From assembly GCA_003635255.1 (NCBI GenBank), contig PYJC01000092.1, positions 1 through 46,945 on the forward strand: 46,945 bases of DNA, written 5' to 3'. Within the stretch, counting starts at the first letter, position 1. The number at the start of each line of letters is the position of its first letter. A program made the translations under genes and the position numbers. This stretch comes from Candidatus Poribacteria bacterium. Lineage in GTDB: Bacteria; Poribacteria; WGA-4E; WGA-3G. Shown one piece after another: positions 1-8,178 of this stretch. A model generated the notes under the pieces. It worked only from the letters and a program-made list of their open reading frames with translations, was not told the DNA's origin and ran no database searches.

Positions 1-2
1 CC

Positions 3-461
3 GACACGACTGCTTCTCTTGAGGACCTTGTGCGTGAATATGACCAACGCAGTGGAGCCCCGGAGAACTCCTTCTGCCAAGATTATCAGGCACTGTCTTT
101 ACGAAAATACCGGAAGGCAGGATTGATCGCACAGCAAGTTTTGCTTTTACTCGCTGAACTCGCCCATAACTTGATGATTTGGATGAAAGACTGGTTCATA
201 GAGGCGGTGGAGACCCCTAAAGATGCTTCCGAGAAAACCAAAAACGCACACCGAAAGGCGACGGAGATGCTGAAAAGCCGAGGTCTGAAACGGTTGAGGA
301 GAGACTTCTTGGCACTCCCAGGAAAAGTCTGCTTTGAAGGAAACCAGAAGGTCGTTGGTATACGCATCAGCCCTTTATATCCTTTCATACAGCACGTCTC
401 CACTGCCTGCAAAGCACTTTTCCAACAATATGAAATGTTGGTACTATTGGACAAAACATAG
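3..461 (+). CDS. DDE transposase, C-terminal part (5' end outside window)
   Basis: The frame is open to the left edge of the window, so this is the 3' end of a longer gene; a GTG at 30 is internal. The visible 153 residues resemble the end of IS4/IS1380-type DDE transposases. A tyrosine-rich stretch (VREYDQRSGAPE) is followed by a basic helix with KYRKAGLIAQQ, then a hydrophobic LLLLAELAHNLMIW segment and GLKRLRRDFLALPGKV. In this family the catalytic Glu lies just upstream of the AQQxLLLLAxLAHN block, so the DDE core is mostly outside the window. A complete element cannot be shown and no terminal inverted repeat was found. Family assignment is from memory of the motif style. Confidence 0.65.
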   Translation, partial: DTTASLEDLVREYDQRSGAPENSFCQDYQALSLRKYRKAGLIAQQVLLLLAELAHNLMIWMKDWFIEAVETPKDASEKTKNAHRKATEMLKSRGLKRLRRDFLALPGKVCFEGNQKVVGIRISPLYPFIQHVSTACKALFQQYEMLVLLDKT

Positions 462-591
462 GTAGTTTGATGTAAACGGATCTCGTTCCGTAAAGCCACA
501 ACCTAACAGATTATGCTACAAAAAAAGTTTAATCGGACGCTTATAATCCAAGGATTGATACTTACCATTGCTGCCATATTATCAACTCCCT

Positions 592-631
592 TTATAGTTT
601 AAAGACACAGTTTTGGAGAGAAAAGGTGCAT
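592..631. repeat. 40-bp imperfect direct repeat, copy 1
   Basis: This stretch (centre AAAGACACAGTTTTG, ending GGTGCAT) reappears in diverged form at 1609-1648 (centre AAAGACACAATTTTG, ending GGTGCAT). The two copies bracket the repeat-rich stretch about 1 kb apart. Their function is unknown; they could mark an old insertion or duplication. Confidence 0.55.
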
Positions 632-640
632 CAGTGCCGA

Positions 641-956
641 AATCGGCATGCACAGACTAACAGTCTATGCTACAGGTGGGAGATATATTCAGCACAAATC
701 GTATAAATATGCCTCCAACGCTATCTTATAAAGACCATTTTTTTAAGCCCTTTTCGTGCAAAAAATGAAAAAAATGTCATAAATCATCCAAAATCGGCAT
801 GCACAGACTAACAGTCTATGCTACAGGTGGGAGATATATTCAGCACAAATCGTGTAAATATGCCTCCAACGCTATCTTGTCCAACACTATCTTATAAAGA
901 GGATTTTTTTACCCTTTTCGTGCAAAAAATGAAAAAAATGTCATAAATCATCCAAA
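641..956. repeat. Tandem duplication, period 151 bp
   Basis: Copy 1 runs 641-791 and copy 2 from 792 to about 956. Both begin AATCGGCATGCACAGACT, include the small hairpin AGACT-AAC-AGTCT, and end with AAAAATGTCATAAATCATCC. They are almost identical. Copy 2 carries a short internal extra stretch in which the CTATCTT word is repeated. No open frame runs through them. Confidence 0.8.
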
Positions 957-1257
957 AATTGTGGAAAAGTCCCGTAGGTTGGGTTGAACGGTGTTCAGAA
1001 AGCAGATGTTGGTCTGCCAATACCGTCAAATCCAACTTGTCATCCTATACATCCAAAAACGTAGTGAAACCCAACTTGAGACCCCCCAGGTGCTCGGAAA
1101 CCGCAAAGGCGTTGGGTTTCTCTGGGTTTTCTGTTTAGCGTGCCATCTATAGTGTGGATTGAGTCTTGTGTTAGTTTTCAGGGTTTTGGAGGTATCCGTT
1201 CAACCTAAGGGGAAACACCCAAGCAAAAACACCTACGGGACGATACGGTTTTTTCTA

Positions 1258-1306
1258 AAATTGACATCTATGGTGCGGTGGCAAACCGCACCATAGATGT
1301 CAATTT
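1258..1306. repeat. Perfect 22-bp inverted repeat, 5-nt loop
   Basis: Arms 1258-1279 and 1285-1306 are exact reverse complements around the loop GGCAA. The core reads TCTATGGTGCGGT on one side and ACCGCACCATAGA on the other. Diverged relatives lie at 1457-1478 and near 1515-1560, which share GGTTCGGTT/AACCG and the following CTACCGG. This suggests a mobile REP-like palindrome family. No T-run follows either arm strongly enough to call it a terminator. Confidence 0.85.
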
Positions 1307-1456
1307 AGCGATTTTTCATGGCATTTGAGAATATTAGCTCTACAAATGCCGCCCCTCTGGGGCTTGGGTCCAGGGGAGCCAACACCTCTACACAGATGCC
1401 GTCCCTACGGGACTGAAGAGAGTTTTGAAGTCTTCAATGTTTCCGCGTGGAATCCG

Positions 1457-1478
1457 GTTCGGTTGGGAAACCGAACCT
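1457..1478. repeat. Short palindrome related to the 1258-1306 element
   Basis: Perfect 9-bp arms GGTTCGGTT (1457-1465) and AACCGAACC (1470-1478) around a 4-nt loop, followed by TACCGG. The sequence near 1515-1560 is a third, less symmetric version followed by TACCGGGCC. Confidence 0.65.
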
Positions 1479-1608
1479 ACCGGACCTGAGGACCGAGGCA
1501 ATTATTTTCTCTTAAATTGACACTTATGGTTCGGTTCCAAACCGCACCTACCGGGCCTGGGGAAAGGTGTGTAAGTCCCGTTAAGATAACAAAGGATAGA
1601 ATATCCTT

Positions 1609-1648
1609 CTATAATTAAAAGACACAATTTTGTGCGGAAAGGGTGCAT
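1609..1648. repeat. 40-bp imperfect direct repeat, copy 2
   Basis: Diverged partner of 592-631, located about 50 bp upstream of the promoter of the isomerase-like gene. Both copies end in GGTGCAT. Confidence 0.5.
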
Positions 1649-1699
1649 GGTCTCTGAGGTATCTAAAAGTGCCTATATCAGGGCTGCGGAGAGAAAAAA

Positions 1700-1728
1700 T
1701 TGACAAAAACGCGTGAACGCTTTACAAT
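1700..1728 (+). promoter_or_regulatory. Sigma70-type promoter
   Basis: A perfect TTGACA (1700-1705), a 17-nt spacer and TACAAT (1723-1728, five of six consensus bases) lie 29 bases upstream of the ATG at 1758. The ribosome-binding site AGGAGA sits just before the start. It should drive the isomerase-like gene and the following gene. Confidence 0.8.
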
Positions 1729-1757
1729 AGAAGAAAAAACAGAAGGTAGGAGAGAAA

Positions 1758-2567
1758 ATGAAAATTGCAATATGCAACGAGATGTTTGAAGATTGGAAAA
1801 TTGAGGATGTCTTTACATACGCGGCTGAACTCGGTTACGAGGCAGTTGAGATTGCGCCGTTTACCTTGGCAGATTCAGTGTTAGACATCAGTCAGTCGGA
1901 GCGGGCGCGTATCCGTAAAGCGGCGGAAGATGCGAAGATAGAGATTGCGGGACTTCACTGGCTGCTCGTCTCACCGCCGGGGTTGTACGTGAATCATCCG
2001 GATGCCGAGATTCGCGAGGAGACGCGGGACTATTTTCTTGCACTGGTAAATCTGTGTGCGGATTTGGGGGGCGAGGTCATGGTCATCGGTTCACCACAAC
2101 AACGGAATGTGATGGACCCGCTGAGTTTTGACGAGGCGTGGGAGTACGCACGGGCAACTTTCTCAGAAAGTGCTGCGCTTGCAGGCGAGAGAGATGTCAT
2201 GCTGTGTATGGAACCGTTGTCGAGTGATCAGACGAACTTTATTACGCACCCTGATAAAGCCGTTGAGATGGTGAGTGCTGTCAATCACCCAAATTTTCAG
2301 ATGATTTTGGATGTGTGTAGTACCGCGAAAGAGGGAATAGATATGCCGACACAGATCCGTAAACACGCGCCGCACGTCGCGCATTTCCACTCCAATGACG
2401 ATAACGGCTATCTCCCTGGTTCTGGCAATGTAGACTATCCACCGATCATTGAAGCCCTGAAAGAGATTTATTATAAGGGGTATGTCTCGACAGAGGTATT
2501 CGACTTCAAACCGGATCCGCAGACGATTGCGAAACAGAGTATCGAATTTGTGAAATCGCTACTGTAG
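1758..2567 (+). CDS. Sugar phosphate isomerase/epimerase family (TIM barrel)
   Basis: A 269-residue AP-endonuclease-2/xylose-isomerase-like TIM barrel, a family that isomerises or epimerises free sugars, inositols or hydroxypyruvate. Four residues fit the usual divalent-metal set: Glu152 (in CMEPLSS), Asp185 (ILDVCST), His211 (HFHSND) and Glu246 (STEVFDF). The length is normal for the family. There is no signal peptide, so it is cytoplasmic. The start has a good AGGAGA ribosome-binding site and its own promoter. The stop codon overlaps the ribosome-binding site of the next gene, so the two are co-transcribed. The exact substrate cannot be read from sequence; the large partner may process the same compound. 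Confidence 0.85.
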   Translation: MKIAICNEMFEDWKIEDVFTYAAELGYEAVEIAPFTLADSVLDISQSERARIRKAAEDAKIEIAGLHWLLVSPPGLYVNHPDAEIREETRDYFLALVNLCADLGGEVMVIGSPQQRNVMDPLSFDEAWEYARATFSESAALAGERDVMLCMEPLSSDQTNFITHPDKAVEMVSAVNHPNFQMILDVCSTAKEGIDMPTQIRKHAPHVAHFHSNDDNGYLPGSGNVDYPPIIEALKEIYYKGYVSTEVFDFKPDPQTIAKQSIEFVKSLL

Positions 2568-2577
2568 GAGAGAATTG

Positions 2578-4140
2578 ATGAACAGTACTATCCACAAGTG
2601 CTATACTGAATATACGACGCTTAGAAATGAGATGGAACGTTGGCTGAAACAGAGTATGTTGCTCGATCCGCCGGGTCCGAACGATGGTGGCGAGGACGAG
2701 GCAAACTATGCCCTGGCGTGGTTTCCACACTATCTCATCACTGGTGATGCGACTGTCCTGCAGCATTTTGATATGCTGAAGACAGCCCTGCTCGGTTGGG
2801 TGAAACGCGATTGCTTCCACGGTTATGAACCGAAAGCGGAGGCACATCACGGACCGGAACCGTTTCTGCTTTTCTTACCTCGCTATATCGGACTGGTACC
2901 TGAGGATACGGATGCCACTGACCTGTTGACAGATGCTGCGGAACATATCGGCAATTGGGTGCCGGATATCCCGCCGTGGTATGATTATGACCGAGATACA
3001 TTTATCGGTTACAATATCGGTAGCCGAGATGTGGTGAACGACGAAAACAGTGCTTATGAGATGGCAGAACACTTCCGATTTATTCATATCGCGATCGCTG
3101 CGTATCGTGTGACGGGTGAAGAACGCTATCTGACGTGGGCGTTACGGTATGGTAGGAAGCGTGCGGAACGGCTCATCGCAGCACCCGATCCGATGCCGTT
3201 GGTTTGGACGCTTGATGGGGAAGGGCTTGATGCAGCCGCGGTTGACGCGAAGAATTTACATCGGCTTGTTGCGAGTACGCATCATATTCCGGGTGACCCA
3301 CTTGCTGGTATTGAAGTGCTACTGGCTTCTGGTGCCATCTATGCATTAGGCGATCTCTATCTGCTATCTGGGGATGAGATATTCAAAACAGCGGCGAAAC
3401 GCATCGTTGAACCGCTTGTTACATCGTTGGGTGATCCGTTTAATGATCCCGCGGCTGCGGCGTTGAGTTACTACCGCTGGATATTCGAGGATACTGGATT
3501 TGACGCTGCGATCCGTGCCGGATTAGAGGATTTGCCTGATGAACCACCAGAACTGCTGGCATTGGTCTTTCCACAAGAGACCCGTCGCCGGGAACCCGGT
3601 GTCGGGAAACGTTCAGATATGGCATATTGGGGGGAATGGTCGGACGACGGATCTGTGAAACCGATTCGGGAACCATCAACTGCTACGTTGACACTTGCTT
3701 ATCAAGTAACAGGCGAGGCTGCTTACGCGATGCGAGCCCTGCGAAGTGCTGCGATGCGTTTGGGTATGGCACGACGTGTGTTGCGCGGTGGACGGGAACA
3801 CGCCGATATGGGAGGCGCGGTCTGTTCGGTTGCGGCAGGACATGGACGGAATTGGGGGCAAGGTGCGGTTACAGCGTGTTATGGTCCGCTGCTTCTCGGC
3901 ACGCGTGAAGTTCAGAGCGAAGTTACACAACTTTTGGAGATCCGACAGGGCAACAGACAAAACCACCCGCGAACGCTTCTCTCTTTAGTGCGCCCTCTTG
4001 TCAGTGAAGAGAAGCAAGCAGAGGTCGTTTTCTACAACGGCGGCGATTCACCGTTCACATTTTCATGGCGATTGCAAACCGATGAAGCGGCTGTGTGGCA
4101 TACAATAACCCTCGACTCAGGTGAAGTGCAACGGACATAG
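2578..4140 (+). CDS. Unknown 520-residue protein, probably helical barrel
   Basis: A long soluble protein without signal peptide. An in-frame TTG at 2575 precedes the ATG at 2578. The ATG is preferred because AGGAG at 2566-2570 then sits 7 nt away. The sequence is rich in helices, with aromatic and acidic motifs such as NYALAWFPHYLITGD, YNIGSRDVVNDENSAYEMAEH and AYRVTGEERYL. A similar AYQVTGEAAYAMRAL occurs later. Repeating 'xTGxxxYLxxAL' helices suggest an alpha/alpha toroid, as in polysaccharide lyases or unsaturated glycoside hydrolases. That fold call is inference. Coupling to a sugar isomerase-like gene supports a role in carbohydrate breakdown. I do not recognise the family with certainty. 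Confidence 0.75.
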   Translation: MNSTIHKCYTEYTTLRNEMERWLKQSMLLDPPGPNDGGEDEANYALAWFPHYLITGDATVLQHFDMLKTALLGWVKRDCFHGYEPKAEAHHGPEPFLLFLPRYIGLVPEDTDATDLLTDAAEHIGNWVPDIPPWYDYDRDTFIGYNIGSRDVVNDENSAYEMAEHFRFIHIAIAAYRVTGEERYLTWALRYGRKRAERLIAAPDPMPLVWTLDGEGLDAAAVDAKNLHRLVASTHHIPGDPLAGIEVLLASGAIYALGDLYLLSGDEIFKTAAKRIVEPLVTSLGDPFNDPAAAALSYYRWIFEDTGFDAAIRAGLEDLPDEPPELLALVFPQETRRREPGVGKRSDMAYWGEWSDDGSVKPIREPSTATLTLAYQVTGEAAYAMRALRSAAMRLGMARRVLRGGREHADMGGAVCSVAAGHGRNWGQGAVTACYGPLLLGTREVQSEVTQLLEIRQGNRQNHPRTLLSLVRPLVSEEKQAEVVFYNGGDSPFTFSWRLQTDEAAVWHTITLDSGEVQRT

Positions 4141-4158
4141 GAACCTGTCTTTGCGTTC

Positions 4159-4965
4159 TTAATTCCCCAAATTCTGTGCAACGCGTACTAAATCAAGAAT
4201 ATTAACAATCCCGTCGCCATTCATATCAGCCTCTGGATTTGCCTCTCCAAAGTGAGAAGCGACAAAGGTGAGGTCCAAGATATTGATGACACCATCTTCA
4301 TTTACATCATAAGGTTTTGTGGTTGGTACCAGATTGTAACTAACCAATTCAAAGACGATATCCTGACTTGTCTCAAATTTAACTGGACCGATATCCGGTG
4401 CGAGCCACTGATAGGACGTAGAACGACTTGATCCCAATGCAGCAGTAGTTTTTGTGAGTATCCTAATTTTCAGACAGTTCTCAAACGTGCCAGCGGGTGT
4501 AACCACATCTTCCATAGCAACGACTTCATTTGTACTTGAGACTGTAACGGTGCCCACCAGAGATACTTCTGTCTCTCCGAATGTTTCCCACACTTCTCCA
4601 ACTTGAAGGATGGGCGGAAAAAAGATGGCAGGCGGTGAAAATTCGATACGCGATGTACCGAACACATCACCGAGTTCTGCGACAATTTTATGGAGTTTCA
4701 TCCCTTCTTCATTGACCTCAACAAGGAACGTATTCGTATTAGCCGCGCTTGTTCCTAACACCTCTGTTATAATTTTAAGGGTGCGAAACTGTTCACCGTT
4801 GCGTTCTTCGTCGGGTGTCTCAAGCGTGTAAGTGATACGTTCGGCACCATCTGTGCTTTCCATGATCCAAGTATTCCCGATATCCGTGGGATGATAATTT
4901 TGTGCAGATGTTGTGCTAACGAAAGCACAGAGTATCGCAGCGATCAATACAGTGTTTCTAATCAC
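4159..4965 (-). CDS. Secreted protein with C-terminal dockerin-like module (paralogue A)
   Basis: 268 residues from a GTG start at 4965, with AGGG about 8 nt upstream. Signal peptide at residues 1-21 (ending TTSAQ). The mature body shares a family pattern with the proteins at 5083-6816 and 7207-8178: QNY-P near the start, GNTW, a TDGAE-x-x-TYT segment, EDVVTPAGTFENC in the middle and QWLAPDIGPVKF near its end. The last 50 residues hold two calcium-binding dockerin-type repeats (DVNEDGVINILDL and DMNGDGIVNILDL). Dockerins classically bind cohesins, but no cohesin is visible here. It probably acts outside the cytoplasm. Its function is unknown. Confidence 0.85.
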   Translation of the reverse strand: MIRNTVLIAAILCAFVSTTSAQNYHPTDIGNTWIMESTDGAERITYTLETPDEERNGEQFRTLKIITEVLGTSAANTNTFLVEVNEEGMKLHKIVAELGDVFGTSRIEFSPPAIFFPPILQVGEVWETFGETEVSLVGTVTVSSTNEVVAMEDVVTPAGTFENCLKIRILTKTTAALGSSRSTSYQWLAPDIGPVKFETSQDIVFELVSYNLVPTTKPYDVNEDGVINILDLTFVASHFGEANPEADMNGDGIVNILDLVRVAQNLGN

Positions 4966-5020
4966 TTGATTTCCCTTTTCTTAAGTGAGGCGTAGTTGCG
5001 AAATACGCCTGCGGTGTGCC

Positions 5021-5054
5021 AAAAAAACGCCCTGATGATGACATCAAGGCGTTT
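5021..5054 (-). terminator. Rho-independent terminator
   Basis: Read on the minus strand, 13-bp arms (5042-5054 and 5025-5037, one mismatch that would be a wobble pair) enclose a 4-nt loop. They are followed by a run of seven T (A 5021-5027 on the plus strand). It lies 28 bp past the stop of the gene at 5083-6816 and separates it from the GTG-start paralogue downstream. Confidence 0.85.
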
Positions 5055-5082
5055 AATTGAATCGTGTTAATATTCGTGTCTC

Positions 5083-6816
5083 CTACTTGAGGATAACCAT
5101 CCGTCGCGTTGCAGCGAAGTCTGCAGTCTGGAGCGTATAGAAATAGATACCGCTCGCCACGCGCTCGCCAGCTGCATTCTTGCCATCCCAATACGCTGCG
5201 GTTGAAGGGGTCATGTACGAACCTATCGGTTTCATGCCCAAATCCAGCGTACGCACCAGATGCCCCGCAACATTGTGAATATGGATTGATACTTCAGCCG
5301 ATTTGCTCAACTGATACGGAATCCATGTTTCAGGGTTGAACGGGTTGGGGTAGTTCTGTGCGAGAATTGTGTCTTTTGGTCGCACGTCGCCGACAGTCAA
5401 TTGCAGATTCAGGAATGCGTTGCGGATGTCAACGGTTGAAACGGTGCGCTGGAAGGGACCGGAGACGATATTCCCGCGTTCGTCATAAAGTGCGATTTCA
5501 AGTTTATCACCGGCTTCAACGACGCTCTTACGGGTAAGGTCTGCCCACACAGCGGCGGAACGTTTCGCATCACTTGTGACGTTCTCCGTAGCGATAATAC
5601 CAGTGCGGAGGTTTTCCGCAACGAGAATGTAAGACGTGTCCGTTTCCATACCTCGGATAGCACTGGTGACAACAAACGCCCAGGTGTTTTTAGCGGTAGA
5701 AAGGGCAGGCGCAGCGGGGGCATCATCAGCGACTTTGGATTGATTATTCCACGCCGTACCGTTGAACGTTACCATCCCTCCGGTTGGTATATTGACGATA
5801 TAACCTTGGCCGCCATCAATGCTAAATCCTGTCCCCTCATCAACAGTGGTGTAAGCAATAAAACTCTGAGTTCCCACATCCAATTGGATCACAAGGGTTG
5901 CCTCTAACATTTCTGCTAATGATTTTGCGGTATAAGGCTCTGCCGGCATCAATGGGATAGAAATCATGTTCAAACCGGGTTCAAGCGTGAGATCGAAACT
6001 GAAAGTTTCAGTTACCACGGGTTCTTCGACAGTTGGTTCCGCAGGTTCTTCAATCTCGGTTACCCCTTCAACAGTTTCTTCAGTGGTTTCCTCGGTAGTC
6101 TCCTCGGTTACCTCTTCAGTAGTTTCTTCAGTGGGTGGCGTATCCTCGGCAGGTGGTTCAACTAAGTTGTAACTTGCCAAGTCGAAAACAATGTCGTTTG
6201 TATCTTGGAATTTAACGGGACCCACATCGGGTGCAAGCCATAGGATCTCATGCTCACGGAGACGTTGAATTGCCGTTTCGGCTACTCGGTTAGTCTCCAC
6301 CTTAACGCAGTCTTTGAATACGCCGATCGGCGTTTCAACGTCCTCAATTGCAACAACTTCTACAATGCTGGTAGTCGTCGCTGCTCCCACCAGTTTCAGT
6401 TCTGTTTCCGTCACAATCTCCCAGGTCTGTCCTAATGGTAGCGCGGCGGGGTAATTAATAACCGGTGGATCCCAAGTCGCCTCGGCGATGCCAAATGCCC
6501 CTCGGTCGAAGGCAACTTGATGTAGTAGAATCTCTCCATCTGCCTCAACGGTTACCCAGGACTTGTCGAAGGCAACCACGTCTGTTCCGACTGTCTCCTT
6601 AGCGACCTTCAGGAGGATAAGTTCCTCACCGTCAATAGTTTCGGGTCCCTCGAAGGTATAAGTGCGTTGTTCCGCACCGTCGGTACTCAAGAGAACCCAG
6701 GTATTGCCGACCGTCGACGGAAAATAATTTTGCGCTGTCGCTGTAAGTGCGAAACTACAGGCAATGCTTAAGACCAAGATTGACTTTAGTGAAAATATAA
6801 GTTTGGGAACTTTCAT
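5083..6816 (-). CDS. Secreted modular protein with FlgD/Por-like C-terminal domain (paralogue B)
   Basis: 577 residues, AAGGAG 9 nt before the ATG. Signal peptide at 1-28. Residues about 29-215 are the same module as in the two neighbours (GNTWVLLSTDGAE, EDVETPIGVFKDC, LWLAPDVGPVKF). Next comes a Thr/Glu linker of repeated EETTEE units (about 216-265). A middle domain follows (LEPGLNMISIPLMP, GQGYIVNIP), typical of bacterial cell-surface proteins. The final 85 residues match the FlgD-like/Por secretion (T9SS type A) sorting fold: QNYPNPFNPETWIPYQL, HNVAGHLVRTL, YWDGKNAAGERVASGIYFY and a terminal ILK. The C-terminal module may serve sorting or attachment. A rho-independent terminator follows. 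Confidence 0.85.
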   Translation of the reverse strand: MKVPKLIFSLKSILVLSIACSFALTATAQNYFPSTVGNTWVLLSTDGAEQRTYTFEGPETIDGEELILLKVAKETVGTDVVAFDKSWVTVEADGEILLHQVAFDRGAFGIAEATWDPPVINYPAALPLGQTWEIVTETELKLVGAATTTSIVEVVAIEDVETPIGVFKDCVKVETNRVAETAIQRLREHEILWLAPDVGPVKFQDTNDIVFDLASYNLVEPPAEDTPPTEETTEEVTEETTEETTEETVEGVTEIEEPAEPTVEEPVVTETFSFDLTLEPGLNMISIPLMPAEPYTAKSLAEMLEATLVIQLDVGTQSFIAYTTVDEGTGFSIDGGQGYIVNIPTGGMVTFNGTAWNNQSKVADDAPAAPALSTAKNTWAFVVTSAIRGMETDTSYILVAENLRTGIIATENVTSDAKRSAAVWADLTRKSVVEAGDKLEIALYDERGNIVSGPFQRTVSTVDIRNAFLNLQLTVGDVRPKDTILAQNYPNPFNPETWIPYQLSKSAEVSIHIHNVAGHLVRTLDLGMKPIGSYMTPSTAAYWDGKNAAGERVASGIYFYTLQTADFAATRRMVILK

Positions 6817-6852
6817 AATTTCAAACTCCTTTTTCAGTAAGTAAAATTATTT

Positions 6853-7050
6853 CTATGGAATTTTCGATGGAACAGCGGCAAGCATGATCGGCAGATTGTG
6901 GCGCGGCAGCACGGTGTCAGAAGGTTGATGGTGTCCTTCTGGCGAGATATCCTCCTGTTCGGACACATATCGATATCCAAACCACATTCCGACCGCCATA
7001 GTCAGCATAACAACGACAATCACGACTAATACCACTTTCCAGCTTACCAT
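6853..7050 (-). CDS. Small single-pass membrane protein
   Basis: 65 residues with one N-terminal transmembrane helix (about 4-27: VVLVVIVVVMLTMAVGMWF). A short polar tail follows, with His/Glu/Pro-rich sequence and no known motif. It sits between two paralogous secreted-protein genes on the same strand. The ribosome-binding site is weak, so translation is less certain than for its neighbours. It could be a small membrane anchor or a chance open frame. Confidence 0.4.
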   Translation of the reverse strand: MVSWKVVLVVIVVVMLTMAVGMWFGYRYVSEQEDISPEGHHQPSDTVLPRHNLPIMLAAVPSKIP

Positions 7051-7206
7051 ATTGACTCAAATTCCGTGTGATAACGACTCAATTTTACAACATTACCAAC
7101 AGAAAATTATAACATCTCAATTGGATTCAAGGTTACACATAATTTGTGGTAGATTCCTATTGAAAAACACCGAGACGGATTTGACGCATAAAAAAATAGC
7201 GTCAGG

Positions 7207-8178
7207 TTAACTGCTGAAATTTTGCGCGATGCGCACTAAATCTAAAATGTTAACGATACCATCGCCTGTCACATCCGCTTCGGAGTCCATTTCACCCAAG
7301 CGAGCAGCGACAAAAGTGAGGTCCAGGATATTGACAACCCCGTCCCCTGTTACATCATAAGGCACCGGTTCAGGCATAGTCTCTTCCTCAGCAGGCGGTT
7401 CAGGCGTAGTCTCTTCCTCAGCAGGCGGTTCAGGCGTAGTGTCTTCTTCGGGAGGTGGTTCGGGTGTAACGTCTTCCTCCGTCATATCAGGTTCCTCAGG
7501 CGCAATGGGTAGGTTAGTGCTTGTTAAACGGAAAAGCAAGCCGTCACTGTTTTGATATTGGACGGGCCCTATATCTGGTGCTAACCATTGATAAGTCGTC
7601 GCATCAATATTTATGAAGCCACCCGCAGAGAATGTCAACGCCAATTCAACCTTCGCACACTTGTGGAAGGTCCCCGCTGGTGTCTCCAGGTCTTCAAATC
7701 CGATAACTTCTAAATTAGTGGTACTTTTTCCGGCTATTGCCAGAAGGCCTGCTTTGACTTTTGCGTCCACCACTATCTGCCACTTATCGCCAAGCTCCAG
7801 ATTTAGTGGAAAAAAAGTAGCAGGTGTTGGAAAATCTGCCGTCACGGTGCCGTTGATGACAGCTTCTTCGAAGACAGTTCTGTGGAGTTTGATGGCTTCG
7901 TTGCCGACAGTTAAAAAATATTTGTCAGTATCAACAACATCCCCGGTGCTAAGTTCTTCTGTTTCAATCTTCAGAGTGATAACCTCGGTCCCGTTAATCG
8001 TTTCGGGGCCCTCAAGGCTATAGGTGCGCTGTTCTTCAGCATCAGCGTCCTCTAAGACCCAGATATTGCCAACCTCTGCTGGATAATAATTCTGGGCTGC
8101 TGCCGTGAATGCGAAACTACAAGCGAAACCCAATATAAGAACTGCTTTAAGCCAGCATAAAAATATTTTCGTTTTCAT
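7207..8178 (-). CDS. Secreted protein with dockerin-like module (paralogue C)
   Basis: The start is placed at the ATG at 8178, giving 323 residues. From there a clean signal peptide begins (MKTKIFLCWLKAVLILG, ending TAAAQ) and AAGGGA lies upstream. The longer frame to 8220 would bury the signal peptide. The body carries the same module as the two downstream paralogues (EVGNIWVL, EDLETPAGTFHKC, YQWLAPDIGPVQY). A linker of near-identical 10-residue units (PPAEEETTPE type) follows. The end holds two dockerin-type repeats (DVTGDGVVNILDL and DVTGDGIVNILDL), in the same configuration as the 4159-4965 protein. It is presumably extracellular or periplasmic. Just past the stop is a small hairpin with a T-rich loop, not a canonical terminator. 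Confidence 0.85.
   Translation of the reverse strand: MKTKIFLCWLKAVLILGFACSFAFTAAAQNYYPAEVGNIWVLEDADAEEQRTYSLEGPETINGTEVITLKIETEELSTGDVVDTDKYFLTVGNEAIKLHRTVFEEAVINGTVTADFPTPATFFPLNLELGDKWQIVVDAKVKAGLLAIAGKSTTNLEVIGFEDLETPAGTFHKCAKVELALTFSAGGFINIDATTYQWLAPDIGPVQYQNSDGLLFRLTSTNLPIAPEEPDMTEEDVTPEPPPEEDTTPEPPAEEETTPEPPAEEETMPEPVPYDVTGDGVVNILDLTFVAARLGEMDSEADVTGDGIVNILDLVRIAQNFSS
7365..7470 (-). repeat. 30-bp coding tandem repeat in the linker
   Basis: Three to four consecutive 30-bp units encode the Pro/Glu/Thr linker of the dockerin protein. Two adjacent units are nearly identical at DNA level (CTCTTCCTCAGCAGGCGGTT shared), which points to recent slippage or unequal recombination. Copy number probably varies between strains. 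Confidence 0.7.

Larger units (their letters stand above)
462..1757. other. Gene-free repeat-rich stretch
   Basis: About 1.3 kb with no credible gene. It holds a 40-bp imperfect repeat at both ends (592-631, 1609-1648), a 151-bp tandem duplication, a perfect 22-bp palindrome and several smaller hairpins. The individual elements are listed separately. A common dispersed motif (GTAGGTTGGGTT near 975 and GAAACCCAACTT near 1066) also lies here. The last 60 bases hold the promoter of the next gene. Confidence 0.7.

Noticed and set aside
86..499. 137-codon minus-strand frame opposite the transposase tail
   Set aside because: Shadow of the transposase frame; no motif and odd composition.
641..956. 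CRISPR array
   Set aside because: Only two long tandem copies of 151 bp, no short repeat/spacer alternation and no cas gene in the window.
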